The position numbers and the translations under genes were made by a program. A model generated the notes under the pieces. That model was not told the origin of the DNA. It worked only from the letters and a program-made list of their open reading frames with translations, and searched no databases. Positions 35,939 to 45,357 of a stretch of DNA of 64,000 bases are shown here, piece by piece (within the stretch, counting starts at the first letter, position 1; each line of letters opens with the position of its first letter). This stretch comes from Lysobacterales bacterium (GTDB lineage Bacteria; Pseudomonadota; Gammaproteobacteria; Xanthomonadales; SZUA-5): contig JABAQR010000031.1 of NCBI GenBank assembly GCA_019187485.1, forward strand, positions 98,379-162,378, in the 5' to 3' direction.

Positions 35939-36757
35939 ATGCGCACCGCTTCCAGATGGTTGCTTCCGCTACTGACTGGCCTGCTGCTGGTGCTGGCCTG
36001 GGCCGGACCACTCGATGAGATGGCCGCCGGGCAGTCGCAGGCGGGCCTGAAGCGCGCGCTCGCGACCTTCGCCGCGGCGCGCGCGCTGAACGGCGCGATC
36101 TCGGTGGCGCAAGGGACCGAGGTGGCGGTGGAGCCGGCCGGGGTCGGCGTCACCTTCGCGCCGGGACAGGTGCTCGATCCGGTCAACGACCTGGTCGAGC
36201 AGTTCTCGACGCTGATGCTGACCGCGAGCGTGTCCTTCGGCGTGCAGGGCGTGCTGGTCGCGATCGGCGGCCACTGGCTGGCCTCGCTGGCGCTGAGTGC
36301 GGCCTTGCTCGGATGGCTGGCGTACCGGCCGTGGCTGCCGCAGTCCGCACCGCCACCCTGGCTGGCGCGGGTGGCGCTGCTGCTGTTGCTGGTGCGCTTC
36401 GCGGTGCCGCTGGCGGCGCTCGGCAGCGATTTGTGTTTCCGCGCCTTCCTCGCCGACCGCTATGCCGCAAGCCAGCAGGCGCTGGCGCTCGGCGAGCGCG
36501 AGGTCAGCGAACTGGCGCAGCCGACGGAAGCGCCGGCGGAGTCGATGGGCGAGCGCGTGCAGCGCTGGTGGGCGGACGCGCGCGCCGCGGTCGACGTCGA
36601 GGCGCGCCTGGCAGCGCTGCGCGAGACCGCGACGCGCGTGACCGAACACGTGGTCGAGCTGATCGTGGTGTTCCTGCTGCAGACCCTGATCGTGCCGACG
36701 CTGCTGCTGTGGGCGCTGTGGCGGGCCGCGCTCGGGCTACTCGCGCCACGCGGCTGA
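35939..36757 (+). CDS. Uncharacterised inner-membrane protein
   Basis: 272 residues, unrecognised. About five hydrophobic segments: near 7-25, 80-105, 110-130, 138-165 and 240-265. A soluble charged portion lies at about 175-235, rich in Ala/Glu/Arg (WWADARAAVDVEARLAALRETATRV). It stands alone before the DMT transporter gene. Start is taken at the ATG at 35939 which gives a clean N-terminal hydrophobic segment. Confidence 0.75.
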   Translation: MRTASRWLLPLLTGLLLVLAWAGPLDEMAAGQSQAGLKRALATFAAARALNGAISVAQGTEVAVEPAGVGVTFAPGQVLDPVNDLVEQFSTLMLTASVSFGVQGVLVAIGGHWLASLALSAALLGWLAYRPWLPQSAPPPWLARVALLLLLVRFAVPLAALGSDLCFRAFLADRYAASQQALALGEREVSELAQPTEAPAESMGERVQRWWADARAAVDVEARLAALRETATRVTEHVVELIVVFLLQTLIVPTLLLWALWRAALGLLAPRG

Positions 36758-36807
36758 ACGCCGGCGGCCGGCTACAATCGCGCCCCCTCCGCAAGCCCAC
36801 CGCCACC

Positions 36808-37713
36808 TTGGCTGGACCGAGCGCCGCGAACGATCGCGCCCACAGCACGCGCGCCCACCTGCAGATCCACTTCTGCGTGCTGCTGTGGGGCTTCACCGCG
36901 ATCCTCGGCAAGCTGATCACGCTGCCGGCGCTGGCGCTGGTGTCCTGGCGCATGCTGATCGTGGTCGCCGTGCTCGTGCTGCTGCCACGGGTCTGGCGCG
37001 GCCTCGCGCGGCTGCCGCCACGCACGCTCGCGATCTACGCCGGCATCGGCGTGCTGGTCGCCCTGCACTGGCTGAGCTTCTACGCCTCGATCAAGCTCGC
37101 CAACGCCTCGGTGGCGGCCACCTGCATCGCGCTCGCACCGGTGTTCCTGGCGTTGCTGGAGCCGGTGTTGACCGGCAAGCGCTTCGACCGCCGCGAACTG
37201 CTGCTCGGGATCGCGGTGGTGCCCGGCGTCGCCCTGGTGGTCGGCGGCGTGCCGGATGGTATGCGCACCGGGGTCGCCGTGGGCGCGCTGTCGGCGCTGC
37301 TGGTGGCGATATTCGGCGCGCTCAACAAGCGCTACGTGGAACACGCCGATCCGCTCATCGTGACCGCGCTCGAACTCGGCGCCGGCGGGGCCTTCCTGAT
37401 CGCGATCGGCCTCGCCACACCGCTGCTCGGCGACCCGTTGCCGCTGCCCGCGGCGCGCGATGCCGCGCTGCTGCTGGTGCTGGCGCTCGCGTGCACCCTG
37501 CTGCCTTTCACGCTGTCGCTGGTTGCGTTGCGGCAACTGTCCGCGTACAGCGCGCAACTGGCGATCAACCTCGAGCCCGTGTACGCGATCCTGCTCGCGA
37601 TTCCGCTGCTGGGCGAGCAGCGCGAGTTGTCGCCGCAGTTTTACCTCGGCGTGTTGATCGTGGTGCTCGCGGTGCTGCTGCATCCCTGGCTGGTGCAACC
37701 GAAGCGCGCGTAG
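36808..37713 (+). CDS. DMT-family (EamA-like) transporter
   Basis: 301 residues, ten hydrophobic segments in two EamA halves. HFCVLLWGFTAILGKLITLPALALVSWRMLI and LANASVAATCIALAPVFLALLEP are DMT features; the second half has YSAQLAINLEPVYAILLAIPLLGE. There is no in-frame ATG before the first helix, so the TTG at 36808 is the most likely start, with a GTG further in as an alternative. TACAAT at 36773-36778 is a likely -10. Substrate unknown; the gene converges on hutG with a 13-base gap. Confidence 0.85.
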   Translation: MAGPSAANDRAHSTRAHLQIHFCVLLWGFTAILGKLITLPALALVSWRMLIVVAVLVLLPRVWRGLARLPPRTLAIYAGIGVLVALHWLSFYASIKLANASVAATCIALAPVFLALLEPVLTGKRFDRRELLLGIAVVPGVALVVGGVPDGMRTGVAVGALSALLVAIFGALNKRYVEHADPLIVTALELGAGGAFLIAIGLATPLLGDPLPLPAARDAALLLVLALACTLLPFTLSLVALRQLSAYSAQLAINLEPVYAILLAIPLLGEQRELSPQFYLGVLIVVLAVLLHPWLVQPKRA

Positions 37714-37726
37714 GACGGCGGCGCAG

Positions 37727-38539
37727 TCACAGCGCCGCCAGTGCCGCCACCAGCAGGCGTTCGAGCACGCGCTGCGCGGGTTCTGCACGCCGCGGGTTCC
37801 AGCGCTCCGGATCGGCCTCGTCGAGGTAGCTGTCCTGGGCCATTTCCATCTGCACCGCGTGCACGCCGCGCTGCGGCTGGCCGTAGTGGCGGGTGATGTA
37901 GCCGCCCTTGAAGCGGCCGTCGACGACGTGCGAGACGCCGGCCTGTGCGAGCGCAGCGACCAGCGCCATGCGCACCGCCGGCGAGCAGCTCTGGCCTTCG
38001 GCGGTGCCGAGGTTGTAGTCCGGCAGGCGGCCGTCGAAGAACATCGAGCAGCGGCTGCGGATCGAATGGCCTTCCCACAGCAGCACGCTGCCGTGCAGCG
38101 CGCACATCGCCGTCAGCGTGCGCCGCAGCGCTTCGTGGTAGGGGCGCCAGTAGCGATCGACCCGCGCAGCGACTTCGCTGGCATCCGGCGTCTCCCCGGC
38201 ATACACCGGTCCACCTTCGAACATCTGCGTCGGGCACAGCCCGGTCTCGCGCCTGCCGGGGTACAGCGCAGCCCCGTCGGGCGGCCGGTTGAGGTCGACC
38301 ACGTAGCGCGACCAGCGCGGGCGCAGCAGGTGCGCACCGATGGCGCGTGCGAAATCGTAGAGGTGCGCGACCTGCCAGTCGGTGTCCGGCGAATGTCTCG
38401 CGGCCGGCGTCATGGCGTCGGCGATCGCCGCCGGAATCTCGCGCCCGTCGTGCGGCAGGCTGACCAGCAGCGGAATCGAGCCCGGCCAGTAGCGGTAGTG
38501 CTCATCCGGCTGCCAGGGGGACCACCAACGATCATTCAT
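37727..38539 (-). CDS. N-formylglutamate amidohydrolase (HutG-like)
   Basis: 270 residues. FGase family enzyme that releases formate from N-formyl amino acids, classically the last step of histidine degradation. Visible motifs are LVSLPHDGREIP, HSPDTDWQVAHLYDFA, VVDLNRPP, LLWEGHSIRS and GRFKGGYITRHYG. The ATG at 38539 overlaps the stop of the DadA-like gene by 4 bases, so the pair is coupled. No other hut genes are nearby, so the physiological substrate may differ from formylglutamate. Confidence 0.9.
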   Translation of the reverse strand: MNDRWWSPWQPDEHYRYWPGSIPLLVSLPHDGREIPAAIADAMTPAARHSPDTDWQVAHLYDFARAIGAHLLRPRWSRYVVDLNRPPDGAALYPGRRETGLCPTQMFEGGPVYAGETPDASEVAARVDRYWRPYHEALRRTLTAMCALHGSVLLWEGHSIRSRCSMFFDGRLPDYNLGTAEGQSCSPAVRMALVAALAQAGVSHVVDGRFKGGYITRHYGQPQRGVHAVQMEMAQDSYLDEADPERWNPRRAEPAQRVLERLLVAALAAL

Positions 38540-39804
38540 CGGTTTCGACCTGCGTGGAAGCGCGTCGGCGCGTACGGTTCGGGATCGAGTTGCGGCGGGC
38601 GCCCGCAGACGAGGTCGGCGACGAGCAATCCGGTGGCGGCCGACATGCTCATGCCGAGCATGCCGTGACCGGTGGCCAGCCACAGGTTCGAGTGGCCCGG
38701 TGCAGCGCCGATGATCGGCAGGTCGTCGAAGGTCATCGGCCGCCAGCCGAACCACTCCTCGACGGTCGCCTCGCCCCAGTCCTCGACCTCGACGTACTCG
38801 GCCGCCCCGCGCAGCAGCGCGTCGAGGCGGGTGCGGTCGAGGCGGGTGTCGTAGCCGGAGAATTCCATCGTGCTGCCGACCCGGTAGCGCTCGCGCCACG
38901 GAGTGATCGCGACACTGCGCTCGCGGCAGACGATCGGCACGCCCGGGCAGCGCCGCGGCCGCGGACCGGTGATCGAGTAGCCCTTGCCCGGCTGCACCGG
39001 CAGTTCGAGGCCGAGCTGGCGCGCCAGCAGCGGGCTCCAGGCACCCAGCGCGAGCACCAGCTGCTCGCCGGCGAACTCGCCCGCGCGCGTGTGCACCGCC
39101 GCGACGCGCTGGCCATCGACCCGGAAGCCCTGGACTTCGGCCTGGCTGGCAAAACTGACCCCCAGCGCGGCGACCACCTGGGTCAGCCCGCCGACATAGG
39201 CGTCCGGCTTGAACTCGGCATCCAGCGGCGTGTCGAAACCGCCGACCACCTCGGCGCGCAGGCAGGGCTCGCGCGCGCGCAGCGCGGCGCCGTCGAGCGC
39301 GTTCACTTGCATGCCGACCGAACGCAGCGCGCGCGGCCACCAGTCGAAGGCTGCGAGCGCGGCCGGATCGCGGAACACCGTCAGGTGGCCGCGTTCGGCG
39401 TACTCGCAGTCGATCGCCTCGGCGCGGATCAGCTCGGCCAGCAGGCGCCGCGACTGCAGCAGCAGGCGCGCCTTGCCGGCCAGCGCCTGCTCGAAATCGC
39501 GCCAGTTGCAGCGCCGCGCGAAGCGCCACAGCCAGCGCCAGAGGACCGGATCGAAGCGCGGCCGGATGTAGAAAGGCGAGTCCTGGCGCGCCATCCAGGC
39601 GAGCGCCTGCGCGACCATGCCCGGCTTGGCCAGCGGCGGCGCGTGGCTCGGCGTGATCGTACCGCAATTGCCGTGCGAGGCCCCGCTGCCCGGCCAGGAC
39701 TGGTCGAGAATGGTCACTTCCCGACCCGCCTTGGCAAGGAAGTAGGCGCAGGACAGCCCGATCACGCCGGCGCCGAGGACCAGGACCTCTGTCTTTCGAG
39801 TCAT
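38536..39804 (-). CDS. DadA-like FAD-dependent D-amino acid dehydrogenase
   Basis: 422 residues. DAO-family oxidoreductase with an N-terminal dinucleotide-binding motif VLGAGVIGLSCAYFLAKAG (residues 9-27), GASHGNCGTITPSHA after the FAD loop, and PMTFDDLPIIGAAPGHSNLWLATGHGMLGMSMS near the C-terminus. DadA enzymes deaminate D-amino acids and feed electrons to the respiratory chain from the membrane face. Coupled to the HutG-like gene, it suggests catabolism of an N-formyl or D-amino acid derivative, but that is inference. A GGTTGTC hairpin lies just before its start. Confidence 0.88.
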   Translation of the reverse strand: MTRKTEVLVLGAGVIGLSCAYFLAKAGREVTILDQSWPGSGASHGNCGTITPSHAPPLAKPGMVAQALAWMARQDSPFYIRPRFDPVLWRWLWRFARRCNWRDFEQALAGKARLLLQSRRLLAELIRAEAIDCEYAERGHLTVFRDPAALAAFDWWPRALRSVGMQVNALDGAALRAREPCLRAEVVGGFDTPLDAEFKPDAYVGGLTQVVAALGVSFASQAEVQGFRVDGQRVAAVHTRAGEFAGEQLVLALGAWSPLLARQLGLELPVQPGKGYSITGPRPRRCPGVPIVCRERSVAITPWRERYRVGSTMEFSGYDTRLDRTRLDALLRGAAEYVEVEDWGEATVEEWFGWRPMTFDDLPIIGAAPGHSNLWLATGHGMLGMSMSAATGLLVADLVCGRPPQLDPEPYAPTRFHAGRNR

Positions 39805-39820
39805 GCCCCGAGTCTATGGG

Positions 39821-39892
39821 AAGCGGTTGTCGGTTGTCGGCAGCAGGAGCAAGCGAATCCGCGGCTCTTGCCGACCACCGACAACCCGCCTT
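39821..39892. repeat. Hairpin repeat with GGTTGTC tandem arms
   Basis: The left arm contains GGTTGTCGGTTGTCGGCAGC and the right arm, reverse-complemented, GGGTTGTCGGTGGTCGGCA. The 7-base unit GGTTGTC is tandem in the left arm. It sits between the dadA-like start and the sigma-54 promoter. Confidence 0.8.
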
Positions 39893-39903
39893 TCGTGACT
39901 TGG

Positions 39904-39920
39904 TTGGCACGAAAACTGCG
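39904..39920 (+). promoter_or_regulatory. Sigma-54 (RpoN) promoter
   Basis: TTGGCACGAAAACTGCG matches the -24/-12 pattern TGGCACG-N4-TTGCW, with GG and GC exactly 10 bases apart. It is 52 bases before the ATG of the 100-residue protein and on its strand. Confidence 0.7.
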
Positions 39921-39972
39921 TACATGGTCACGAGTCCCGCCTCCCCACGGGCCTCGGAAAGTCACGCCGGCC

Positions 39973-40275
39973 ATGCGCTCCACTCCCCAGGAACTCGCAT
40001 TCGCCCTGCGCAGCCCGAATTCGGGCCCGCTGGCGGCCGTCCTCTGCGCGCTCGCCGACCTCTTCGAAGACGAGAACTTCAACGAAGGTCATCGCGCGCT
40101 GCTCGGTCAATTGCTCGCCGGCGGGGAAATTCCCCAGTTCCTCGCCGAGCGGGCGACCGAGCGCCTCGCAAGCTTCGCCAGCTCCCTGGAAACCCTGCAC
40201 CGCGACGTCCACGGCGGCAGTCCCTTCGACGATCTCCCCGCCGTCGAAGCGCCGCGCCTGCGACTGGTGGTCTGA
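39973..40275 (+). CDS. Small cytosolic protein behind a sigma-54-type promoter
   Basis: 100 residues, not recognised. Mostly helical; acidic (FEDENFNEGHRALLGQLL), no membrane segment, signal or Cys pairs. The ATG at 39973 lacks a strong ribosome site. It is a single gene with a good RpoN promoter upstream, so its expression probably depends on an enhancer-binding activator. RpoN in this order controls motility, pili and nitrogen, so a link to those is possible but unshown. Confidence 0.7.
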   Translation: MRSTPQELAFALRSPNSGPLAAVLCALADLFEDENFNEGHRALLGQLLAGGEIPQFLAERATERLASFASSLETLHRDVHGGSPFDDLPAVEAPRLRLVV

Positions 40276-40384
40276 GGACCGTACCGGCCGACGCGACGCA
40301 GGGCCGGAATTCCAACAGAACCGCAGAGGCACGATCCGTCGCGCCCGCCGCGCTCCGCAGACCCACCGAATCGCCACCGAGACC

Positions 40385-40404
40385 GGCGCGATTCATCGCG
40401 TCCC
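40385..40404. repeat. Dispersed palindrome, second copy
   Basis: GGCGCGATTCATCGCGTCCC is nearly the reverse complement of the palindrome at 12446-12467. It lies in the gap after the small sigma-54-linked gene and shortly past the stop of the phosphatase gene. Confidence 0.55.
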
Positions 40405-40425
40405 GCGCGTCACCGCCTGAACCCT

Positions 40426-41124
40426 TCAGGGCACCGCGAGGCTGCGCTCGGCATCCGCGCTGCTGCCGGTGCGCAGGTGCGGCGGCAGATGCCCGACATC
40501 GCCGGCCGCGATCAGTTGCATGCTGCCGTCGGCGGCGATGTGGATGGTGGTCAGGCTGGTGTGGCCGACCGACATTTCCAGCCAGGCCTGGCGGTCGACG
40601 CCGAGCGCGCGCGTGATCAGGTAGCGGATCACGTTGCCGTGACAGACCAGCAGCTCGCGCCGCGGCGCGCCTTCGGCGGGAACGAAGTAGCGGCCGTAAA
40701 GGCGGTCGAGCTGGCGCTCGCATTCGGCGCGTTCCGGCGCCGGCACGCTGTCGTTGACCTTGACGCGGCGCGTGCTCGGCGTGCACTCGGCCAGATCCGG
40801 CTCGACGCTGGCGGCACGCGCGCCCAAATCGTCGACGATCACGCTTGCAGTTTCCCGCGCACGCTTCAGCGGGCTGGCGAGGACGCGGTCGAAGGCGCCC
40901 TCGCCCGCCAGCCGACCACCGGCGAGGCGCGCCTGGGCCACGCCCAGATCGCTGAGCCCTGGCCCCAACCTCTCGTCCGCAGCCGGATCCGGCAGATAGT
41001 GCCCGTGGCGCACCAACACCAGCGTGCGCGGCGCATTCGCCGGCGCCGCGGGAGGCGCCGAAATGGCGGCAGACCAGGCCAGTGGCGCGAACAGTAGCGC
41101 CAGCCACGGCAGCGCTGCTTGCAT
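40426..41124 (-). CDS. Exported histidine phosphatase (phosphoglycerate-mutase family)
   Basis: 232 residues. A signal peptide (about 1-20) precedes the catalytic RHG motif ([12 protein letters not shown]) and a second catalytic His in [27 protein letters not shown] supplies the family Arg-x-x-x-Thr site. GGAG lies just upstream of the ATG at 41124. Periplasmic members of this branch act on phosphorylated lipids, sugars or proteins; the substrate is not clear. It is divergent from the kdp operon, sharing a 193-base promoter region. Confidence 0.87.
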   Translation of the reverse strand: MQAALPWLALLFAPLAWSAAISAPPAAPANAPRTLVLVRHGHYLPDPAADERLGPGLSDLGVAQARLAGGRLAGEGAFDRVLASPLKRARETASVIVDDLGARAASVEPDLAECTPSTRRVKVNDSVPAPERAECERQLDRLYGRYFVPAEGAPRRELLVCHGNVIRYLITRALGVDRQAWLEMSVGHTSLTTIHIAADGSMQLIAAGDVGHLPPHLRTGSSADAERSLAVP

Positions 41125-41217
41125 CGATTTCGCTCCGATTCTCGGGACACCAAATCTGCGCGCAGCGGGGCCGCAGAGGCAAGCCCACACGCCGGTACGT
41201 CCCGAACTCTTCCGAAA

Positions 41218-41239
41218 CGTGTTTTCGCCGTGTTTACGC
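41218..41239 (+). promoter_or_regulatory. Tandem 11-bp repeat, candidate KdpE site
   Basis: CGTGTTTTCGC and CGTGTTTACGC are adjacent direct repeats (10 of 11 identical) about 80 bases before kdpF. Eleven-base spaced direct repeats are what OmpR/PhoB-type dimers bind on one DNA face. Confidence 0.6.
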
Positions 41240-41317
41240 GCAGCCATGTGCCTGGGCATGGCCGGGCTACGCCCACGACCCGCATGCTGGCAGCCGTCCA
41301 AGGCATCGGAGCCGCTC

Positions 41318-41398
41318 GTGAAACTCCTGATTCTGCTGCTGGCCGTGGCACTTGCGGCCTACCTGCTGGCCGCCGTCTGGTGGCCGGAACGCTTCTGA
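41318..41398 (+). CDS. kdpF: KdpF, small subunit of the potassium ATPase
   Basis: 26 residues: one transmembrane helix ([20 protein letters not shown]) and a short tail PERF. Start is GTG at 41318 with CGGAG upstream. KdpF stabilises the KdpABC complex in the inner membrane; its length (29 in E. coli) and place right before kdpA settle the call. The stop precedes kdpA by 12 bases. Confidence 0.88.
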   Translation: MKLLILLLAVALAAYLLAAVWWPERF

Positions 41399-41410
41399 GG
41401 CTGCGCCACG

Positions 41411-43135
41411 ATGGCCGAGATCCTGTTGACTTTCTTCATCGCGATCACCGCCGCCGTACCGCTCGGCTGGTGGCTGGCGCGCACGCTGATGAATGCGCCG
41501 ATGCCGGGCGAGTCCGTGTTCGCGGCAATCGAGACGCCCTTGTACCGCGCGCTCGGCATCGATCCTGCGCGCGGCATGAATTGGCGGGGCTATGCGCGAG
41601 CCTTCGTGCTCAGCAACCTCGTGCTCGCCGTCACCGTGTTCCTGCTGCTGATGACCCAGGGCTGGCTGCCACTGAATCCGGATGGCGTCGGCGGCATGTC
41701 CTGGGATCTGGCGCTGCACACGATGGTCAGCTTCCTGACCAACACCAACCAGCAGCACTACTCCGGCCAGGCCCAGCTCTCCTACCTGTCGCAACTGGCC
41801 GGCATCGTCACGCTCCAGGTGGTGACGCCGATGATGGGTCTGGCGCTCGCCGCAGCGGTGCTGCGCGCGCTGGTCGGCGGGCGCAACGCCGCGCAGGCGA
41901 GCGAGGGCGAGCCGCGCGATGTGGGCAACTACTACGTGGACGTGATCCGTCTGACCCTGCGCGCCTTCCTGCCGGTCGCGCTGGCGCTGTCGCTGGCGCT
42001 TTCCTGGCAAGGCGTACCGAGCACCTTCGAGGGCGTCGCGAAGGCGACGCCGGTGGACGCCAGTGCCGGCATGAGCGAGCAGCTGATCCCGGTCGGCCCG
42101 GTCGCGCCCATGGTGGCAGTCAAGCAGCTCGGTACCAACGGTGGCGGCTGGTACGGGCCGAACTCGAGCTTCCCGCTGGAGAATCCGACCCCGCTGTCGA
42201 ACCTCCTGCAGAGCGTGGCCCTGGTGGTGTTCCCGATGGCGGTGGTCCTCATGATCGGGCCGCTCACGGGGCGCCGCCGCTTTGCGGCGATGGTGTTCGC
42301 GAGCATGCTCACGATGTCGCTCGCGCTGGCCGGCTTCGCGCTGTGGGCGGAGCAGGCGCCGAATGCCGCGGCGGTCGGCCTTGCCGCCAATGGCGCTCAT
42401 CTCGAGGGCACGGAGGTCCGCCTCGGCACGGGATTGTCGGCGCTTTGGTCGACTCTGACGACGCAGAGTTCCAACGGCGCGGTCAACGCGATGCACGATT
42501 CGCTCAATCCGCTGGCGGGCCTGGTGCCGCTCGTCGGCATGCTGATCAATGCGGTCTGGGGCGGCATCGGCTGCGGCCTCGTGAATTTCATCGTCTACGT
42601 GTGGTTGGCGGTATTCCTGTCCGGGCTGATGATCGGGCGCACGCCGGAACTGTTCGGGCGCAAGCTCGAGGTGCGCGAGATCCGCCTGCTGTCGCTGCTG
42701 GTGATCCTGCAACCCCTGCTGCTGCTCGGACTCGGCGCAATCACACTGGCCACGCCGACGATCGCCGGAACCAGCAATCCCGGCTTCCACGCGGTCTCAC
42801 AGGTGTTCTACGAGTACACCTCGGCCTACGCCAACAACGGCTCCGGTTTCGAGGGGCTCGGCGACGCGACCCTGTGGTGGAACCTCTCCTGCGTGCTGGC
42901 GCTGCTGGCCGGACGCTACGCCTGCCTGCTGATCCCCCTGGCGATCGCCGCCTCGCTCGCCGGAAAACGCGTCGCACCGGTCACCAGCGCCTCGCTGAAT
43001 GTCGAGGGGCCGGTGTTCGCCGCCACCCTACTCGCGGTGATCGTGCTGCTCACCCTGCTGTGTTTCCTGCCGGTGCTGGCGCTCGGACCGATCGCCGAAC
43101 AGCTCGCACTCGGCACCACTGGAGCAACCCCATGA
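41411..43135 (+). CDS. kdpA: Potassium-transporting ATPase subunit A
   Basis: 574 residues (E. coli 557), about ten membrane segments. It is the channel-like K+-binding subunit of the Kdp pump. Selectivity-filter regions are visible: [45 protein letters not shown] and [31 protein letters not shown] precedes the ATG. It overlaps kdpB by 4 bases. Confidence 0.98.
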   Translation: MAEILLTFFIAITAAVPLGWWLARTLMNAPMPGESVFAAIETPLYRALGIDPARGMNWRGYARAFVLSNLVLAVTVFLLLMTQGWLPLNPDGVGGMSWDLALHTMVSFLTNTNQQHYSGQAQLSYLSQLAGIVTLQVVTPMMGLALAAAVLRALVGGRNAAQASEGEPRDVGNYYVDVIRLTLRAFLPVALALSLALSWQGVPSTFEGVAKATPVDASAGMSEQLIPVGPVAPMVAVKQLGTNGGGWYGPNSSFPLENPTPLSNLLQSVALVVFPMAVVLMIGPLTGRRRFAAMVFASMLTMSLALAGFALWAEQAPNAAAVGLAANGAHLEGTEVRLGTGLSALWSTLTTQSSNGAVNAMHDSLNPLAGLVPLVGMLINAVWGGIGCGLVNFIVYVWLAVFLSGLMIGRTPELFGRKLEVREIRLLSLLVILQPLLLLGLGAITLATPTIAGTSNPGFHAVSQVFYEYTSAYANNGSGFEGLGDATLWWNLSCVLALLAGRYACLLIPLAIAASLAGKRVAPVTSASLNVEGPVFAATLLAVIVLLTLLCFLPVLALGPIAEQLALGTTGATP

Positions 43136-45168
43136 GTTCCGAGGTCATCAAGCGCCAGCGCCATTCGCTGGCCCACGCGCCGCTGCTGCCGGCGTTGGTG
43201 GACGCCCTGCGCAAGCTCGATCCGCGCACCCAGTTGCGCAATCCGGTGATGTTCGTGGTGCTCGCCGGCGCGCTGCTGACCCTGCTGCTCGCGCTGCTCG
43301 CCGGCCCCGGAAGCCCGGGTTTCGGCTTTGCGCTCGCGGTCGCGGCAATCCTGCTCGCCACCGTGGTCTTCGCCAACTTCGCCGAGAGCGTGGCCGAGGC
43401 GCGTGGCCGCGGCCAGGCGGCGAGCCTGCGCGCCACGCGCAGCGAGCTGACCGGCCTGCGTGTCGTGGACGGCCGCGAAGAGCGCGTGCCGGCCTCGGCG
43501 CTGCGCCGCGGCGACAAGGTGCGCGTGACTGCCGGCGAGCTGATCCCCGCCGACGGCGAGATCATCGAAGGCCTGGCCACGATCAACGAGGCCGCCGTCA
43601 CCGGCGAGTCCGCGCCGGTGCTGCGCGAGGCCGGCACCGACAAGAGCGGCGTGATCGCCGGCACCAAGGTGCTGACCGACAGTATCCTGATCGAGGTCAG
43701 CGCCGACCCCGGCGACAGTTTCCTCGACCGCATGATCCGCCTGGTCGAGGGTGCGCAGCGCCAGAAGACCCCGAACGAATTGGCGCTGACCGTGCTGCTG
43801 TCGGCGATGACCCTGGCCTTCCTGATCGTCTGCGTCAGCCTGCCGCCGATGGCGGGCTTCCTCGGCGTCGAACTCGACTACGTGATGCTGATCGCGTTGC
43901 TGGTGTGCCTGATCCCGACCACGATCGGCGGCCTGCTGCCGGCGATCGGCATCGCCGGCATGGACCGCGCGATGCGCGCCAACGTGATCGCCAAGTCCGG
44001 CAAGGCGGTGGAACTGGCCGGCGACATCGACACCCTGCTGCTCGACAAGACCGGCACGATCACGCTCGGCGACCGCCAGGCGACGGCCTTCCACCCCATG
44101 CCCGGCGTCGCGATAAGGCACCTGGCGCGCGCCGCGGCACTTGCCTCGCTGGCCGATCCGACCCCGGAAGGCAAGTCGATCGTGCGTCTCGCCGACCGCC
44201 AGGGTGTGCGCGAAGCGCTGCCGACGGACAGCACGGTGGTCGAGTTCTCGGCGCGCCTGCGCATGTCCGGCGTCGATATCCCGGGCCGCGCGCCGCTGCG
44301 CAAGGGCGCGCCGGATGCGATCACGCGCTGGGTCGAACAGGCCGGCGGGCACGCGCACGCGGCCTTGCACATGACCGTCGAGCAGGTCGCGCGTGGTGGC
44401 GCCACCCCGCTGGTGGTCTCCGAGGGCAAGGAAGTGCTCGGCGTCGTCGCGCTCTCGGACATCGTCAAGTCCGGCGTGCGCGAACGCTTCGCGCGGCTGC
44501 GCGGCCTCGGCGTGCGCACGGTGATGATCACCGGCGACAACCCACTGACCGCGGCGGCGATCGCCGCGCAGGCCGGCGTCGACGACTTCCTCGCCGAGGC
44601 GACGCCCGAGGACAAGCTCGCGCGCATCCGCGCCGAGCAGGCCCAGGGACGCCTGGTGGCGATGGTCGGCGACGGCACCAACGACGCGCCGGCGCTCGCC
44701 CAGGCCGACATCGGTCTTGCGATGAACGCCGGCACCCAGGCGGCCAAGGAAGCCGGCAACATGGTCGACCTCGACTCGGATCCAGCCAAGCTGCTGGACG
44801 TGGTCGAGATCGGCAAGCAGTTGCTGGTCACGCGCGGCGCGCTGACCACCTTCTCGCTCGCCAACGACGTGTCCAAGTACTTCGCGATCATTCCGGCGAT
44901 CTTCGTCGCCGGCATTCCGTCGCTGGCGGCGCTCAACGTCATGGGCCTGTCGAGCGCGACCCATGCGGTCCTCGCGGCGCTGATCTTCAATGCGCTGATC
45001 ATCCCCGCGCTGATCCCGCTGGCACTGCGCGGCATCCGCGTGTCCGCCGCCAGCGGCGATGTGCTGCTCGCGCGCAACCTGTTGCTGTGGGGCGTGGGCG
45101 GCGTGATCCTGCCATTTCCGGCGATCAAGCTGATCGATGTGATGTTGGCCGCCGTGCTCGGCGCCTGA
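43132..45168 (+). CDS. kdpB: Potassium-transporting ATPase ATP-binding subunit B
   Basis: 678 residues. P-type ATPase that energises K+ uptake. The phosphorylation motif DKTGTIT has Asp305; the actuator TGES and the hinge [16 protein letters not shown] are intact, with seven membrane segments. The ATG at 43132 overlaps the kdpA stop. Normally kdpC follows within a few bases; here a 155-bp hairpin element intervenes, leaving a 189-base gap. Confidence 0.98.
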   Translation: MSSEVIKRQRHSLAHAPLLPALVDALRKLDPRTQLRNPVMFVVLAGALLTLLLALLAGPGSPGFGFALAVAAILLATVVFANFAESVAEARGRGQAASLRATRSELTGLRVVDGREERVPASALRRGDKVRVTAGELIPADGEIIEGLATINEAAVTGESAPVLREAGTDKSGVIAGTKVLTDSILIEVSADPGDSFLDRMIRLVEGAQRQKTPNELALTVLLSAMTLAFLIVCVSLPPMAGFLGVELDYVMLIALLVCLIPTTIGGLLPAIGIAGMDRAMRANVIAKSGKAVELAGDIDTLLLDKTGTITLGDRQATAFHPMPGVAIRHLARAAALASLADPTPEGKSIVRLADRQGVREALPTDSTVVEFSARLRMSGVDIPGRAPLRKGAPDAITRWVEQAGGHAHAALHMTVEQVARGGATPLVVSEGKEVLGVVALSDIVKSGVRERFARLRGLGVRTVMITGDNPLTAAAIAAQAGVDDFLAEATPEDKLARIRAEQAQGRLVAMVGDGTNDAPALAQADIGLAMNAGTQAAKEAGNMVDLDSDPAKLLDVVEIGKQLLVTRGALTTFSLANDVSKYFAIIPAIFVAGIPSLAALNVMGLSSATHAVLAALIFNALIIPALIPLALRGIRVSAASGDVLLARNLLLWGVGGVILPFPAIKLIDVMLAAVLGA

Positions 45169-45176
45169 ACCTGCAG

Positions 45177-45331
45177 GCAGAGCGTTGGACGCAAAGGACG
45201 CAAAGAACAGCAAGCAAGGACGCAAAGGAGGCAAGGCATTCGGTGCTGAAGGTCCCTGACTCGACTGGCTTCAACTGCTTCCTTTGCGTCCTCTCTTTTT
45301 CCCTTTGCGTCCTTTGCGTCCAATGCTCTGC
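45177..45331. repeat. Long hairpin repeat inserted between kdpB and kdpC
   Basis: The left arm starts GCAGAGCGTTGGACGCAAAG and the right arm, reverse-complemented, GCAGAGCATTGGACGCAAAG. Both continue with tandem GGACGCAAA-type 9-mers, then differ in a central about 35 bases. It splits an operon that is usually contiguous and places a large stem in the kdpB-kdpC mRNA. Confidence 0.92.
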
Positions 45332-45357
45332 CCGGCACCAATCGACAAGGAACTCCG

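Noticed and set aside
41119..43131. Apparent N-terminal extension of KdpB through kdpA
   Set aside because: Arg-rich out-of-frame translation of kdpA; KdpB starts at the overlapping ATG at 43132.
45177..45331. CRISPR array
   Set aside because: Units are 9 bases in inverted arms with no spacers, so it is a hairpin repeat.
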